A stretch of 64,000 nt of DNA from Pandoraea apista (GCF_001465595.2 NZ_CP013481.2:3658001-3722000), one strand, 5' to 3'; counted from the stretch's first letter, positions 53,005-61,828 are shown. Made by a program: numbers and translations. The notes: generated from the letters alone by a model not told the origin.

Positions 53005-53745
53005 ATGACCGACCTATCAAATATCCGCCGCCAGAACCTATCCGATCTCGTCAACAAGCACGGGTTGAGTGAGGTTGCACGGCGGGTCAACAAACCCGCC
53101 AGCCAGATAAGCGACATGCTTTCGGGCCGAAAATCATTTGGTGAAAAAGTCGCGCGGGCGATCGAGCAGGCTTGGGGCGGGCAGCTTCCCCCCATGTGGC
53201 TCGACCAGCAAGACGGCGGACAGCCGATTTCCGAGATGCGGAAAGTGGAGCTTCCGGCCGAAAAAGGGAACGTACTTGTCTGGGAAAACCCAGAAGATCT
53301 ACCTGAGGACACTGGCCGCGTGTGGATCGATAGATACGATTATCGATTCTCTGCTGGCGCCGGGACTATCCAGTGGGAAGTGAGGCAAAAGAGGGCTTTG
53401 CCTTTCGACGGAAGTTTCTTTCAGAAGATTGGATCGCGTCCACAGGACTGTAAATTGTGCATAGTCCGAGGCGATAGCATGGAACCATATCTCTTCAATC
53501 GCGACATGATGATGGTCGACAGCGCAAAAACCAATGTTCGCGATGGACGCATCTATGCTGTGCTCTTCGAAGATGAGGCACTCGTAAAGCAAGTCTTTAA
53601 GCAGGTCGGAGGAGGCCTCGTACTGCACTCATACAATTCTTCGAAATATCCCGACAAAGAGGTTCCTGCCGACAAGCTTGAATATCTGCGGATCGCCGGG
53701 GAAATTGTGTATCGATCAGGGTCGGGACCCGCGGGCGGCAACTAA
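53005..53745 (+). CDS. CI-like repressor, S24 peptidase family
   Basis: The 246-residue phage repressor has an N-terminal helix-turn-helix (LSEVARRVNKPASQISDMLS) and a C-terminal LexA/S24 domain. The catalytic Ser is in VRGDSMEPYLFNRDMMMVD and the Lys lies in EALVKQVFKQ. RecA-stimulated autocleavage is therefore expected. It is divergent from the YdaS/Cro gene and reads into a secreted protein gene. Confidence 0.93.
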   Translation: MTDLSNIRRQNLSDLVNKHGLSEVARRVNKPASQISDMLSGRKSFGEKVARAIEQAWGGQLPPMWLDQQDGGQPISEMRKVELPAEKGNVLVWENPEDLPEDTGRVWIDRYDYRFSAGAGTIQWEVRQKRALPFDGSFFQKIGSRPQDCKLCIVRGDSMEPYLFNRDMMMVDSAKTNVRDGRIYAVLFEDEALVKQVFKQVGGGLVLHSYNSSKYPDKEVPADKLEYLRIAGEIVYRSGSGPAGGN

Positions 53746-53764
53746 ACCGAGAGGTAAAAAGTTA

Positions 53765-54151
53765 ATGAGCTATTCTCCTGCCTCGCTTCTCTCCATCTGC
53801 GTCGCTGCGGCTTGCTCCGCCATGATTGCGTCGACGCTTCACGCCGCCCCAGGTGATTCGTACGTCGTGCGCGGTGAGCCAGTTGTCGGATGCAAAGACA
53901 AAACCTACACTGCGCAGGTCAGTGACTTTATAAAGCGCGGGTATAGCCGTAGTGTTACTTCCGACGCAATGCAGCAAGGGAGGTGCCGCATGCTATCTTC
54001 GGCCGATCAACTCAGATTGGTGCGATACGAAACGCTCGCACTCCCCGCGGGAACCTTTAATCTTGCGCTGGTTGCGCAGGAAGTCACCATGAACGACGCG
54101 CAGGGCAAGCCATTCACTTTTAGAAGTGAGATCTACGTCCTCAGGCAGTAA
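53765..54151 (+). CDS. Secreted protein, possible lysogenic conversion gene
   Basis: A 128-residue protein with a signal peptide (SICVAAACSAMIASTLHAA) and a small mature domain with two Cys. GAGAGG lies upstream. It follows cI on the same strand, a place where phages often carry genes expressed in lysogens. Family not recognised. Confidence 0.7.
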   Translation: MSYSPASLLSICVAAACSAMIASTLHAAPGDSYVVRGEPVVGCKDKTYTAQVSDFIKRGYSRSVTSDAMQQGRCRMLSSADQLRLVRYETLALPAGTFNLALVAQEVTMNDAQGKPFTFRSEIYVLRQ

Positions 54152-54182
54152 TCTCCCGACTAAATAATCAGGATTCAGTTCA

Positions 54183-54204
54183 AACCCGCTCCGGCGGGTT
54201 TTTT
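54183..54204 (+). terminator. Rho-independent terminator
   Basis: AACCCGC / GCGGGTT with TCCG loop and a T-run, after the secreted protein gene. Confidence 0.88.
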
Positions 54205-54281
54205 GTTGCGTCAGAGCAATGACTCCGTTCGTGCCCAAAGCGGCATCCGGAAACCCAACGTCACCCGCCCTCCGAAAATAT

Positions 54282-54297
54282 TTCACCGTTTGGTGTT
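54282..54297. promoter_or_regulatory. CI operator O4
   Basis: TTCACC-GTTT-GGTGTT, overlapping the -35 box of the rightward promoter. Confidence 0.65.
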
Positions 54298-54324
54298 GAC
54301 AGGCACTTCACCATTTGGTGTAAT
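54296..54324 (+). promoter_or_regulatory. Rightward early phage promoter
   Basis: A consensus TTGACA at 54296-54301 and TGTAAT at 54319-54324 are 17 bases apart. Operators overlap both boxes, so it should be repressed by the CI-like protein in lysogens. Confidence 0.75.
54307..54323. promoter_or_regulatory. CI operator O5
   Basis: TTCACC-ATTT-GGTGTAA, covering the spacer and -10 of the rightward promoter. Confidence 0.7.
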
Positions 54325-54368
54325 TCATTCCAACGCGACACATCGCCGCGCCTCCGGCCCAACCGGAT

Positions 54369-54392
54369 CGCTCTGACGACAGGCTTAGCCTG
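54369..54392 (+). promoter_or_regulatory. nut-like site (boxA/boxB) candidate
   Basis: CGCTCTGAC resembles boxA and is followed at once by the small hairpin CAGGC-TTA-GCCTG, as in lambdoid nut sites. It lies about 45 bases after the -10 of the rightward promoter. No N-like protein was identified. Confidence 0.35.
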
Positions 54393-54623
54393 CCCTCTCG
54401 ATCAAAATTTGGAATGGGTGAGTCTTCCCCACGGCCCGGCGATTGGGTCGTAAGTCGGACAGGAAGTACCGCGCTAGGCCGCCGTCTTGGGCTACCGGTC
54501 AACTTCTGAGTACCCGACAAATAACGCAGCGCCCCGGTCATCGAGTTGATGCCGGGGAACTGCGAAGCTGTATCTGAGGCGGCTTTCTTCCGAGAGCCGC
54601 GCCATATACACGAGGAGAGCGAC

Positions 54624-55043
54624 ATGGGTACACGAGCGGATTTCTATGTGGGTCGCGGCGTTACCGCCGAATGGCTTGGCAGCGTGGCGTGGGATGGCTA
54701 TCCGGACGGGTTCGATCGCCCCGGGTTGCTCGACGCCACCACGGAAGCGCAATACCGCGCCGCGGTGTCGGAAGAGCTGGCCTCGCGCGAAGACGCGACC
54801 TTGCCCGAAGCTGGGTGGCCGTGGCCGTGGGACAACAGCGCAACGACTGACTACGCCTACGCGTTTGACGGTGAGCGCGTGTATTCGTCGTGCTTCGGTC
54901 GCGCCTGGCATGACCTTGCGACGGCCATCGAAGATGAAAGCGACGAAGACGATGCTTCGCTGCGCGCTGTGTTCCCGGACATGAGCGCACGGAAAAATGT
55001 CGCCTTTGGCAGCAAAAGCGGCGTAATTGTCGTGCACGGCTGA
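54624..55043 (+). CDS. Unrecognised phage protein
   Basis: A 139-residue acidic protein beginning MGTRADFYVGRGVTAEWLGS, rich in Trp and Asp/Glu. GGAGAG precedes the ATG. First gene of the rightward operon. Proteins of this type occur in Burkholderia prophages, function unknown. Confidence 0.78.
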   Translation: MGTRADFYVGRGVTAEWLGSVAWDGYPDGFDRPGLLDATTEAQYRAAVSEELASREDATLPEAGWPWPWDNSATTDYAYAFDGERVYSSCFGRAWHDLATAIEDESDEDDASLRAVFPDMSARKNVAFGSKSGVIVVHG

Positions 55044-55137
55044 ATTAACCGGACACCTCCCCGGCGAGGGAACGCCCCCGATGATGCAGGCGTGACGGCC
55101 GCCAGAGTGCGGCACCCCATCAACTCAGGAGATTTCA

Positions 55138-55320
55138 ATGAAAGGGCTGGCTTTTGAACTGGGCGACGCTGTCGCTCTCACGATGAGCAAGGAGGCAGGT
55201 TTCGTGATCGGCCGAGCCGAATACGAGTCCACCGCTGATCAGTACTTTGTTCGATACGTCACTACTGACGGTCGCCAGGTGCGCGACTGGTTCGGTGCCG
55301 AAGAGTTGGTGAAGCAATAA
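55138..55320 (+). CDS. Small phage protein
   Basis: A 60-residue protein, MKGLAFELGDAVALTMSKEA then VRYVTTDGRQVRDWFGAEEL, compatible with a small beta-barrel. CAGGAG precedes the ATG. Frequent in Burkholderia phages, function unknown. Confidence 0.75.
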   Translation: MKGLAFELGDAVALTMSKEAGFVIGRAEYESTADQYFVRYVTTDGRQVRDWFGAEELVKQ

Positions 55321-55894
55321 GGAATTGATGGGTGGCTCATCCCTCCCTTAACCGGTGGCCTGGTAATCAGGGGTACCGCGCGCGAATGATAATCGATGGC
55401 GAGTGACGAGCATCGCCTTCAGCGCGGGAAGAAATACGGGTGCAACAGTGGGATGACGATTGGCTCCCGTAAGGAGCCGCCTCACGCATGCGTTGCTTGG
55501 TCTAGCTGGGGTCTGACGGATCGAACCCCCAACCGTAACGGCCAATACGGCGCCACCAAGAGCGCAGTCGTGAGGGTGATTACGAAGTGGCGATTCGTTG
55601 ACCGGCAGACGGGTGACCCGCACCTGAACGCCGCGAGCCTGCCGTCAGGGTGAGCAGCGCAAGCCGGAGAGAGCCGCCGGCCACCTTCACAGGAAGCGCC
55701 CGAAGCCGTGAAACGTGCCAACCAGGGTGGACGTCCGGATCTGAGGGGTAGACAGCCGCGTTATCCCAGGCTGGCGTTCGGTGGAAGCCCGAGCTCCTTC
55801 AAGTGAGCAGATCCGCGTCGGCGCGGCGACGTCAAATAGCCCGTATCCCATTTTTCCAGATCTGATCAGGATCTCGGGTCTGCTCTCTTGAGGG
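55321..55894. other. Gap with weak open frames only
   Basis: An 85-codon frame (ATG 55396) has no good ribosome binding site and an unconvincing composition. A hairpin GGCTCC/GGAGCC with loop CGTAA lies at 55462-55478. The stretch is otherwise without recognisable content. Confidence 0.4.
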
Positions 55895-56404
55895 TTACGC
55901 CTTGGTCCGGCGAGCTTTCAATCTCTGTTTGGCCGTCGCCAAGACTTGGTTATAAATTTCGGTCGACATGGATATTTCTGTGAGCGTCGGCGGAATGACT
56001 GGATGCGAGTAGATGTAGATATTGCATCGGTTGTCATCGGATGACTCGTTGACGACCCCACAGTTCACACAAGTGACTGAGATTGAATGATCCATGACTC
56101 GAATCTTCGGCCCGTCATCTGATTCGTACACGACCGCCCCAAGACGGGGTGCACGATCTCCATAAACATGTTCCCGAAGCATCGAAGGCGGATGGTGTTC
56201 CAGGCTGGAAAGGAACATGTCCAGCGCCGACAGTTCTCGGCGGCATCCACGACAAAAGACGTGATTCTTGAATCGCCATTCGTGCCGCACCTCGCCACCT
56301 AGAACATTTGCAATGATCTTGGCCTCATGCGGCTTTATCGGATTCGTAATCTCAAAAGCAACCTTCACGACTTCAACTGCCGTACGTTGGTCAAGCTTTT
56401 TCAT
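55895..56404 (-). CDS. Phage moron-like zinc-ribbon protein
   Basis: A 169-residue protein in opposite orientation to the surrounding operon. Two CxxC pairs (FCRGCRRE and VTCVNCGVVN) suggest a zinc ribbon. GGGGTGG precedes the ATG of MKKLDQRTAVEVV. Opposite orientation between early genes fits an inserted moron. Function unknown. Confidence 0.7.
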   Translation of the reverse strand: MKKLDQRTAVEVVKVAFEITNPIKPHEAKIIANVLGGEVRHEWRFKNHVFCRGCRRELSALDMFLSSLEHHPPSMLREHVYGDRAPRLGAVVYESDDGPKIRVMDHSISVTCVNCGVVNESSDDNRCNIYIYSHPVIPPTLTEISMSTEIYNQVLATAKQRLKARRTKA

Positions 56405-56557
56405 CGTGGCCACCCCGTATTTTCGCTTTTTGATTAAGGCGTAACGTGCAATCCCACTCCGTCGTCGCAACTGCGATAACAGAGCGGGAACAGCATAGCA
56501 GATCCTCTTCTCAGCACGTCTGCGCGCAGCTACGCGCGATCTCCTTCGAGGAACCCA

Positions 56558-56707
56558 ATGAAGCACTTCATCGTGACGGTCTATACGGCCGGTGGCCGCT
56601 ATCGCGGCGATGGTATCGCTCGCAGTTGGAGCGAACTCGGACAAGCTGCCGCAGCACACTTTGGCGTCGACGCCCTGCGGATCGTTGTGAGGCCCGCGCA
56701 TGCTTGA
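56558..56707 (+). CDS. Small phage protein
   Basis: A 49-residue protein, MKHFIVTVYTAGGRYRGDGI. GAGGAACCCA precedes the ATG. Its end overlaps the next gene by eight bases, typical of phage operons. Confidence 0.65.
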   Translation: MKHFIVTVYTAGGRYRGDGIARSWSELGQAAAAHFGVDALRIVVRPAHA

Positions 56708-56834
56708 CCGCATCCTAATCTGGACCGTCAACGGCGCCGACAAGTGGATTCGCGCTCACCAGCCGGCCGCCTGGACTATCTGGGGCGCTCTCCTCGTCGC
56801 ATGCCTCTATGTGAGGTGGAAGCACGGCGTATGA
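56700..56834 (+). CDS. Small phage membrane protein
   Basis: A 44-residue protein with one membrane span (AAWTIWGALLVACLYV). It overlaps the previous gene and ends in an ATGA overlap with the next. Confidence 0.6.
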   Translation: MLDRILIWTVNGADKWIRAHQPAAWTIWGALLVACLYVRWKHGV

Positions 56835-57184
56835 GCAATGCCCCGAATAGGGCAGCAGCAAAGCGGGCTTGGGATGCCCTGCGCCCTCTCGTGAACATGC
56901 GCAACGGACGTTCTCGTCGGCCAGCACTCGTCGGCTCTGCGAGATACCACGAGGAAATCGAGGCGCGCCAAGCGCTCGCCGAAGCACTCGAAGCACACAC
57001 GCCCGTCCTGCTCGCCGCCCTCGCCTTCTACATCAAGACCGATGCCGCGCGCCGCAACGACGTCGAAGAAGACGCCGAGCGCTGGCGTCACATCGAATCC
57101 CACTACCCATACGGCGGACACCCCTCTAAGGGATTCCGAGAACACATCCGTACCGCCGTCGACCGCGAACGAGGAAAGAAATGA
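56831..57184 (+). CDS. Unrecognised phage protein
   Basis: A 117-residue basic and helical protein starting MSNAPNRAAAKRAWDALRPL. ATGA overlaps on both sides couple it to the small membrane protein gene and to the ParB-like gene. Confidence 0.72.
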   Translation: MSNAPNRAAAKRAWDALRPLVNMRNGRSRRPALVGSARYHEEIEARQALAEALEAHTPVLLAALAFYIKTDAARRNDVEEDAERWRHIESHYPYGGHPSKGFREHIRTAVDRERGKK

Positions 57185-58074
57185 CCGCCGTACCGTCCTT
57201 CAAACAGAAGATCAACGACAAGGAAATCCGCCGCGCGGACGCGATGAAGATCCGCTACGAGGATATCCACGTCGAACCCGGCTTCAATCTGCGCGCGTCG
57301 CTCGACCTGCTGGAAGGCGAAGCGCTCGAAGCTGCGAAAGAGGATGACGAGTGCCTGTTCCGCCACATCATGGCCGGCGGCCAGTATCCGGCACTTGAGG
57401 TACGGCCTAGGGCTGAGGGTGGCGTGTGGCTAGTTGACGGTCACCGCCGACATGCCGCGATCGGCCGCGCCGACGCTGCGGGCGCGCCGCTCCGCGACAA
57501 GGTCGGCGAGTTGATGGTGCGGATTGATGCCTTCGACGGAAACGACGCCGACCGAACTGTCCGGATCTTGTCGAGCAACAAGAATCGCCAACTGCACCCG
57601 CTTGAGAAGGCCTTCGGCTATCAGCGCCTGAGTCGGTTTGGCTGGGATAACGCGAGAATCGCTGAGAGTGACCGCGTATCGCCTCAATGGGTCGGAAAGA
57701 TGCTCGTGCTGGCTGGCGCGAACTCGGACGTTCATCGCCTGGTATTCGCTGGGAAGGCTTCCGCATCGGTTGCGGCAGAGGCCGTGCGACAACACGGCGA
57801 AGCTGCTGGAGCATTCCTTTCCGGCGAGTTTGAAAGGGCTTCGGCCGGCGGCAAGAAGAAAGTCACGGCCGGGTCGATCAAAGGGAAGTCGTACCCGCGC
57901 AAGGTCGTCAGCACTTATGTCGAACGTGTCGGCTCTTTCGTCTCCACGCTTCCCGAGGCTCAACGCGTCGCGATCACGAAGAGCGAAACTGACTTTCAGG
58001 TTTCTGTGAGTGCCAAGGCCCTGCGCGAGCTTCTCTCCGCGCACTCGGACATCAGCGCCGCGCCGGGAGTCTGA
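57181..58074 (+). CDS. ParB-like nuclease-domain phage protein
   Basis: The 297-residue protein has a ParB/Srx fold with the signature VDGHRRHAAIGRAD, a preceding IHVEPGFNLRASLD and a central helix-turn-helix-like SNKNRQLHPLEKAFGYQRLS. No ParA gene is nearby, so partitioning is not shown; such phage proteins are of unknown role, perhaps regulatory or nucleotide hydrolysing. Overlaps the previous gene by ATGA. Confidence 0.83.
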   Translation: MTAVPSFKQKINDKEIRRADAMKIRYEDIHVEPGFNLRASLDLLEGEALEAAKEDDECLFRHIMAGGQYPALEVRPRAEGGVWLVDGHRRHAAIGRADAAGAPLRDKVGELMVRIDAFDGNDADRTVRILSSNKNRQLHPLEKAFGYQRLSRFGWDNARIAESDRVSPQWVGKMLVLAGANSDVHRLVFAGKASASVAAEAVRQHGEAAGAFLSGEFERASAGGKKKVTAGSIKGKSYPRKVVSTYVERVGSFVSTLPEAQRVAITKSETDFQVSVSAKALRELLSAHSDISAAPGV

Positions 58075-58076
58075 CT

Positions 58077-58592
58077 ATGCGCATCTGGATACCGAAATTC
58101 GTCGCAAGCGCGATCATCGCTCGTGCTCAGCGGACGCCGTACTTCGACCTCAAGGGCTACATGCAGCGGTGGTGGGTCAAGAAGCCCCGCGGCCATGATG
58201 CCAGCGCCGCCGAGGACGGCCGGCGCGACACCAGTTGGGGCGCTCGCGTGCATCGGACGATCCGCAGCGACGCCGGCCGCGATCTTCACGATCACCCCTG
58301 GTGGAACATCTCAATTGTCTTGCGCGGCGGTTATTGGGAAATCATGCCCACCGAGCAGGAACAGCCCGCGCGCTTGGATTTCCGGCCTGAGACGACACTG
58401 TTGCGCGGATATCGCCGCGTCTGGCGCGGTCCCGGCTCGATCGTTTTCCGGCGAGCTACCGACCGACACCGACTCGAGATCCCCGACGGCGGAGAAGCGT
58501 GGTCCCTTTTCATCATGGGGCCGTGGCAGCGCAACTGGGGCTTTCATACGCCGTGTGGGTGGGTGCCGTGGCGTGAATATTTCCAGCCGTAA
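58077..58592 (+). CDS. Unrecognised phage protein, cupin-like
   Basis: A 171-residue protein with HDHPWWNISIVLRGGYWE followed by later GPGSIVFRRATDRHRLE, which looks like a cupin metal site (His-x-His and His). The gene begins two bases after the ParB-like gene. Family known from phages of beta-proteobacteria; substrate unknown. Confidence 0.75.
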   Translation: MRIWIPKFVASAIIARAQRTPYFDLKGYMQRWWVKKPRGHDASAAEDGRRDTSWGARVHRTIRSDAGRDLHDHPWWNISIVLRGGYWEIMPTEQEQPARLDFRPETTLLRGYRRVWRGPGSIVFRRATDRHRLEIPDGGEAWSLFIMGPWQRNWGFHTPCGWVPWREYFQP

Positions 58593-58606
58593 GCGCCCCC
58601 TGCGAA

Positions 58607-59053
58607 CTACATGGCTCCTTGTTGCGCCATAAACCGGCGGACGCTGATCGTCGGATCAGCGCCCGACATGGCGACGACAATAAGCGCTCCAATCAATCTG
58701 GCCTCAGACCTAGCGGCGTCCTCACTGCCCACCACTTCAACGACGTTATAGAAGGGTCCGAGGAGCCACTCGTCTACCACGGGTACAGGATTCTCCTTCC
58801 TGAGGGCTTGCCGGAGCTCCGCGTGTACGGCGGGAGATATGCCTCCCAATTGATGCGCGACGTGCAATGACTGCTCGATAAACGATCTAGCAGTCGCAAG
58901 CTTCTTGTGCCCTGACATCTCGGCGTAACGCTGCCGCCAAAGCGGGAGTGTGAGGCGCGTCATGAGGTTCGCTTCCCTATTTTGCTTCCACACATAGAGA
59001 AAACCCAGGGCTGCCAACAGCACAACGCAAATGACAACGACACCAGTGTCCAT
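58607..59053 (-). CDS. Membrane-anchored phage protein in reverse orientation
   Basis: A 148-residue protein with an N-terminal membrane anchor (VVVICVVLLAALGFLYVW) and a helical cytoplasmic part. GGGGGATCA precedes the ATG. It lies against the operon direction, again like a moron. Function unknown. Confidence 0.7.
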   Translation of the reverse strand: MDTGVVVICVVLLAALGFLYVWKQNREANLMTRLTLPLWRQRYAEMSGHKKLATARSFIEQSLHVAHQLGGISPAVHAELRQALRKENPVPVVDEWLLGPFYNVVEVVGSEDAARSEARLIGALIVVAMSGADPTISVRRFMAQQGAM

Positions 59054-59089
59054 TGATCCCCCCATTGTCAAATAGGTCGGAATCCTATC

Positions 59090-59422
59090 ATGACTAGCTA
59101 CATGGCCCCCCGCCCCGAAGGGCTGAATACCGATCCTGCGCCGCCGTCTGTGGTGCAGACGCTAACGCATCAGCGCAAGAGCTTCCACCTGTGCCTCGAT
59201 GTGCGTGGAGCGCTTATGAACTGGAAGCCCCGCGACTTCCGGGGCATGTTCAAGCACGACGACGGCCGCATGATGACGCCCAACGAGGCGAAGGCCGAAC
59301 TGCTTGATGAACTGTCGCGCGGCCACAACTTCATCCCGTTCGGCAAGTGCGACAACTTCGATCACAAAGAACATGGCTGCATGGGCCATCCCGTCATCCC
59401 GTCGAATGAGGTGGAAGTATGA
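59090..59422 (+). CDS. Unrecognised phage protein with Cys/His cluster
   Basis: A 110-residue protein; GKCDNFDHKEHGCMGH near the C-terminus may bind zinc. ATGA overlap with the next gene. Confidence 0.72.
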   Translation: MTSYMAPRPEGLNTDPAPPSVVQTLTHQRKSFHLCLDVRGALMNWKPRDFRGMFKHDDGRMMTPNEAKAELLDELSRGHNFIPFGKCDNFDHKEHGCMGHPVIPSNEVEV

Positions 59423-60087
59423 CCTGCACTCAAGAGAGATTCCTGCAAGACGCTGCCACGCATCAAATGACGGTGATTCGTGACGACGGTGTCAATCGCC
59501 ACATAGCGTTTCGACGTGCAGAGGGCGGCTCATCTTACTGGTTCGAGATCCTGACGTGGCCCGGCGCACTGTGCATCCGTGGTGACATGGGCACTTACGT
59601 CTTCTCGCGGCTGACCGACATGTTCGAGTTCTTCCGCACTGACGATCGGGGCGACCCGGCCAAGCTGTATATCAATAAGGGCTACTGGTGCGAGAAGCTC
59701 CAGGCTGTCGATTGCGACGGGTACGGTCGTGGCCGCGCCGACGAATTCTCGTACGAGAAATTCGAGAAGCGCGTGACGGAACGTGTCGAGAGCCATCTGG
59801 AAGACGCCGAAATTTCCGATGAACGCCGCGCTGAACTGATGGCAGAGATTCAGGAAGAGATCCTGTCGCCGGTGCTCGACCACCGGGACGAAGGTGACGC
59901 GTTCAGGCGTATGTGCGATTTCCACGCCGCAGACCTCCCAGACCTCTTCACCGACTGCTGGGAATGGAACTGCAAGGAATACACCTTCCATTTCGTCTGG
60001 AACCTGTACGCAATCGCATGGGCGATTCGCCGGTACGACGCCGCGAAGAAAGCGGCTACCGAAACCTCGGAGATCGCAAATGCCTGA
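59419..60087 (+). CDS. Conserved phage protein of unknown function
   Basis: A 222-residue acidic protein, MTCTQERFLQDAATHQMTVI at the start and WEWNCKEYTFHFVWNLYAIA near the end. This kind of protein is common in phages of Burkholderia and Pseudomonas. ATGA overlap with the previous gene; the end overlaps the next start by eight bases. Confidence 0.8.
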   Translation: MTCTQERFLQDAATHQMTVIRDDGVNRHIAFRRAEGGSSYWFEILTWPGALCIRGDMGTYVFSRLTDMFEFFRTDDRGDPAKLYINKGYWCEKLQAVDCDGYGRGRADEFSYEKFEKRVTERVESHLEDAEISDERRAELMAEIQEEILSPVLDHRDEGDAFRRMCDFHAADLPDLFTDCWEWNCKEYTFHFVWNLYAIAWAIRRYDAAKKAATETSEIANA

Positions 60088-61261
60088 CCACAAGACCGTG
60101 ACGTTTGACGCGAGCCAGTGGCAATTGGTGCCGAAGAAACCCACGCAGGATATGGTGACCGCTGGCTTTGAATCGGAGCCTGACGAGGCTTTCAGCGAGC
60201 CCAAGGTTTGGGAAGCGTTCGAGAAACTCTCGGGCTGCCAACAGGCCGCGCACAAGGCCACTCTCTGCTACCGCGCGATGCTCGAACATGCCCCCACGCC
60301 AGCCGCACAAAGCGCAGGGCAAGAGGCGGTATTCACGCTACGCAAGCGCGGTGACGATTTCGACGTGACGAACATCACGCCGGGATATTCCGCGCTGCCC
60401 GAAGGTGAATACGCGCTCTACGCCGCGCCCGTGAATGGCGGCGAGCGCGAATGCGGAAATGCTGACTGTGGCTGGGTAGGGCCGACAAGCGAAACCGTTC
60501 ATCCGAAGCATGACCGGTCGACGTTGCTTTGCCCGCGCTGCCATGAAACTACCGAGTCGAATGCCGCAGATGCGCAGCAGTCGTTCCTCGGCAAGTGGTC
60601 TGACACCATCAAGCAGATGCCGATGGGTGCCGCTGACGCGCAGCAGGCATGCAGCCCGTTCAAGTGCGACGCGGCCCAGCGCGACGGCGTTCTGTGCGCC
60701 GACGATGAGTGCGACCGCGCGAACGGTGTTCGTCCGGCAGATGCGCAGCAGGTTGTCGCCCAGCCTGCGCACGAGCAAGCCGCGCGTTTCGCAATCGACG
60801 GTGCCATCAGCTACGGCATGCAGGGCGTACATATGCCGCCCGACCGTGATCACTGGCTTACCGAGTATTGGGAGATCGGGCGTAAGTTGGCCGCCCTCTC
60901 GTCTCCCGCGAAGGCGGGCGGGGATGAGCCGAGCGACGCGGAAATCGAGCGTCTGGCGCTGGAGCATATCGCCCCGCATGCGAAGACCTTATTCCCGGAC
61001 AAGGATTACAAGGAAACCGAGCAATTCCGGCGGGTCAAGGCGTACACGCTTGCCATGTTCGCAGCCCGCTCCCCGCTGTCGGCGGATGGCGGGGATCGCA
61101 AGGATGCGGAGCGGTATAGGATCGTCCGCCACAAAGTGTGCATCGTCGGAGATGCATTTCACATCATTAATCTCCGGCCTACCTATGTAGCGCCAGATGC
61201 CGGTGCAGAATTGGACGCAGTTGTCGACGCCATTGCCGCCAAGGCGAAGGGGGATGCGTGA
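60080..61261 (+). CDS. Modular phage protein with zinc ribbon and repeated ADAQQ linkers
   Basis: A 393-residue protein made of segments joined by repeated ADAQQ motifs (AADAQQSF, AADAQQAC, PADAQQVV). It has a zinc ribbon with GNADCGW and LLCPRCHE. This modular build is typical of variable early proteins of phages (Ea22-like). GGAG precedes the ATG. Confidence 0.75.
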   Translation: MPDHKTVTFDASQWQLVPKKPTQDMVTAGFESEPDEAFSEPKVWEAFEKLSGCQQAAHKATLCYRAMLEHAPTPAAQSAGQEAVFTLRKRGDDFDVTNITPGYSALPEGEYALYAAPVNGGERECGNADCGWVGPTSETVHPKHDRSTLLCPRCHETTESNAADAQQSFLGKWSDTIKQMPMGAADAQQACSPFKCDAAQRDGVLCADDECDRANGVRPADAQQVVAQPAHEQAARFAIDGAISYGMQGVHMPPDRDHWLTEYWEIGRKLAALSSPAKAGGDEPSDAEIERLALEHIAPHAKTLFPDKDYKETEQFRRVKAYTLAMFAARSPLSADGGDRKDAERYRIVRHKVCIVGDAFHIINLRPTYVAPDAGAELDAVVDAIAAKAKGDA

Positions 61262-61512
61262 GCTACGCCGAACTTGACGCCGCAATTCTCAAGAGCGTGT
61301 CGGGGGGTTATGTGACCTATTCCTACTTGATCTCAAAGCACGGAAGACTTGCCGACTCTCTCGCTAAGCCCGATCACGTCGGCGAGCGCAACGGCTGGCG
61401 CTTGATCGACCGACGCCTACAGGCACTTCGCAAGCGCGGTGAAATCACGTTCTCCCGAAAGGAAGGATGGACAATCGCCGCCTCGCAGGCAGCGGAGGAG
61501 CGGAAATCGTGA
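61258..61512 (+). CDS. Small phage winged-helix-like protein
   Basis: An 84-residue protein starting at GTG that overlaps the previous stop; LIDRRLQALRKRGEITFSRK looks like a winged helix. Function unknown. Confidence 0.65.
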   Translation: MSYAELDAAILKSVSGGYVTYSYLISKHGRLADSLAKPDHVGERNGWRLIDRRLQALRKRGEITFSRKEGWTIAASQAAEERKS

Positions 61513-61514
61513 CG

Positions 61515-61796
61515 CTACAAACCGATCACATCGACATCTCTGTCGCGCCCCTCGATGATCTCTATACCACGCTCAAAGCCACCTGCGATGGCGGCCTCGG
61601 GCGTTCCAAACTGGCATGCCGCGTCGGCGAAGTTTCGGCGTGTCGCAACCGAGTCACGAGCATCGCTCATACCAAGGCGGCAGATATGTGCCACGTAGCC
61701 CCATTTGACCTGCTCTGGCGGTGGCGGTGGTGGGCTGAATTCCGGGTTCGGCATAACCCAAATCTCGAATCCATCGTGTTCGTGCTTGGTCCACAT
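61515..61796 (-). CDS. Small phage protein on the minus strand
   Basis: A 93-residue protein, MWTKHEHDGFEIWVMPNPEF with a later WGYVAHICRLGMSDARDS and a C-terminal AAIAGGFERGIEIIEG. AAAGGAGGC sits six bases before the ATG, the best ribosome binding site in the region. It competes with an overlapping plus-strand frame, which is less protein-like. Two genes away from the methyltransferase; function unknown. Confidence 0.7.
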   Translation of the reverse strand: MWTKHEHDGFEIWVMPNPEFSPPPPPPEQVKWGYVAHICRLGMSDARDSVATRRNFADAACQFGTPEAAIAGGFERGIEIIEGRDRDVDVIGL

Positions 61797-61828
61797 ACCG
61801 GCCTCCTTTCGTTTCGAGGAATCCTAGC

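Larger units (their letters stand above)
54152..54623. other. Terminator, operators, promoter and long leader of the rightward operon
   Basis: This region of over 470 bases contains a terminator, two CI operators around a strong promoter, a nut-like sequence and a CCCCGG/CCGGGG hairpin at 54531-54556. No gene is supported. Confidence 0.6.

Noticed and set aside
55396..55653. 85-codon plus-strand frame
   Set aside because: No ribosome binding site and unconvincing composition, kept only as a note in the gap entry.
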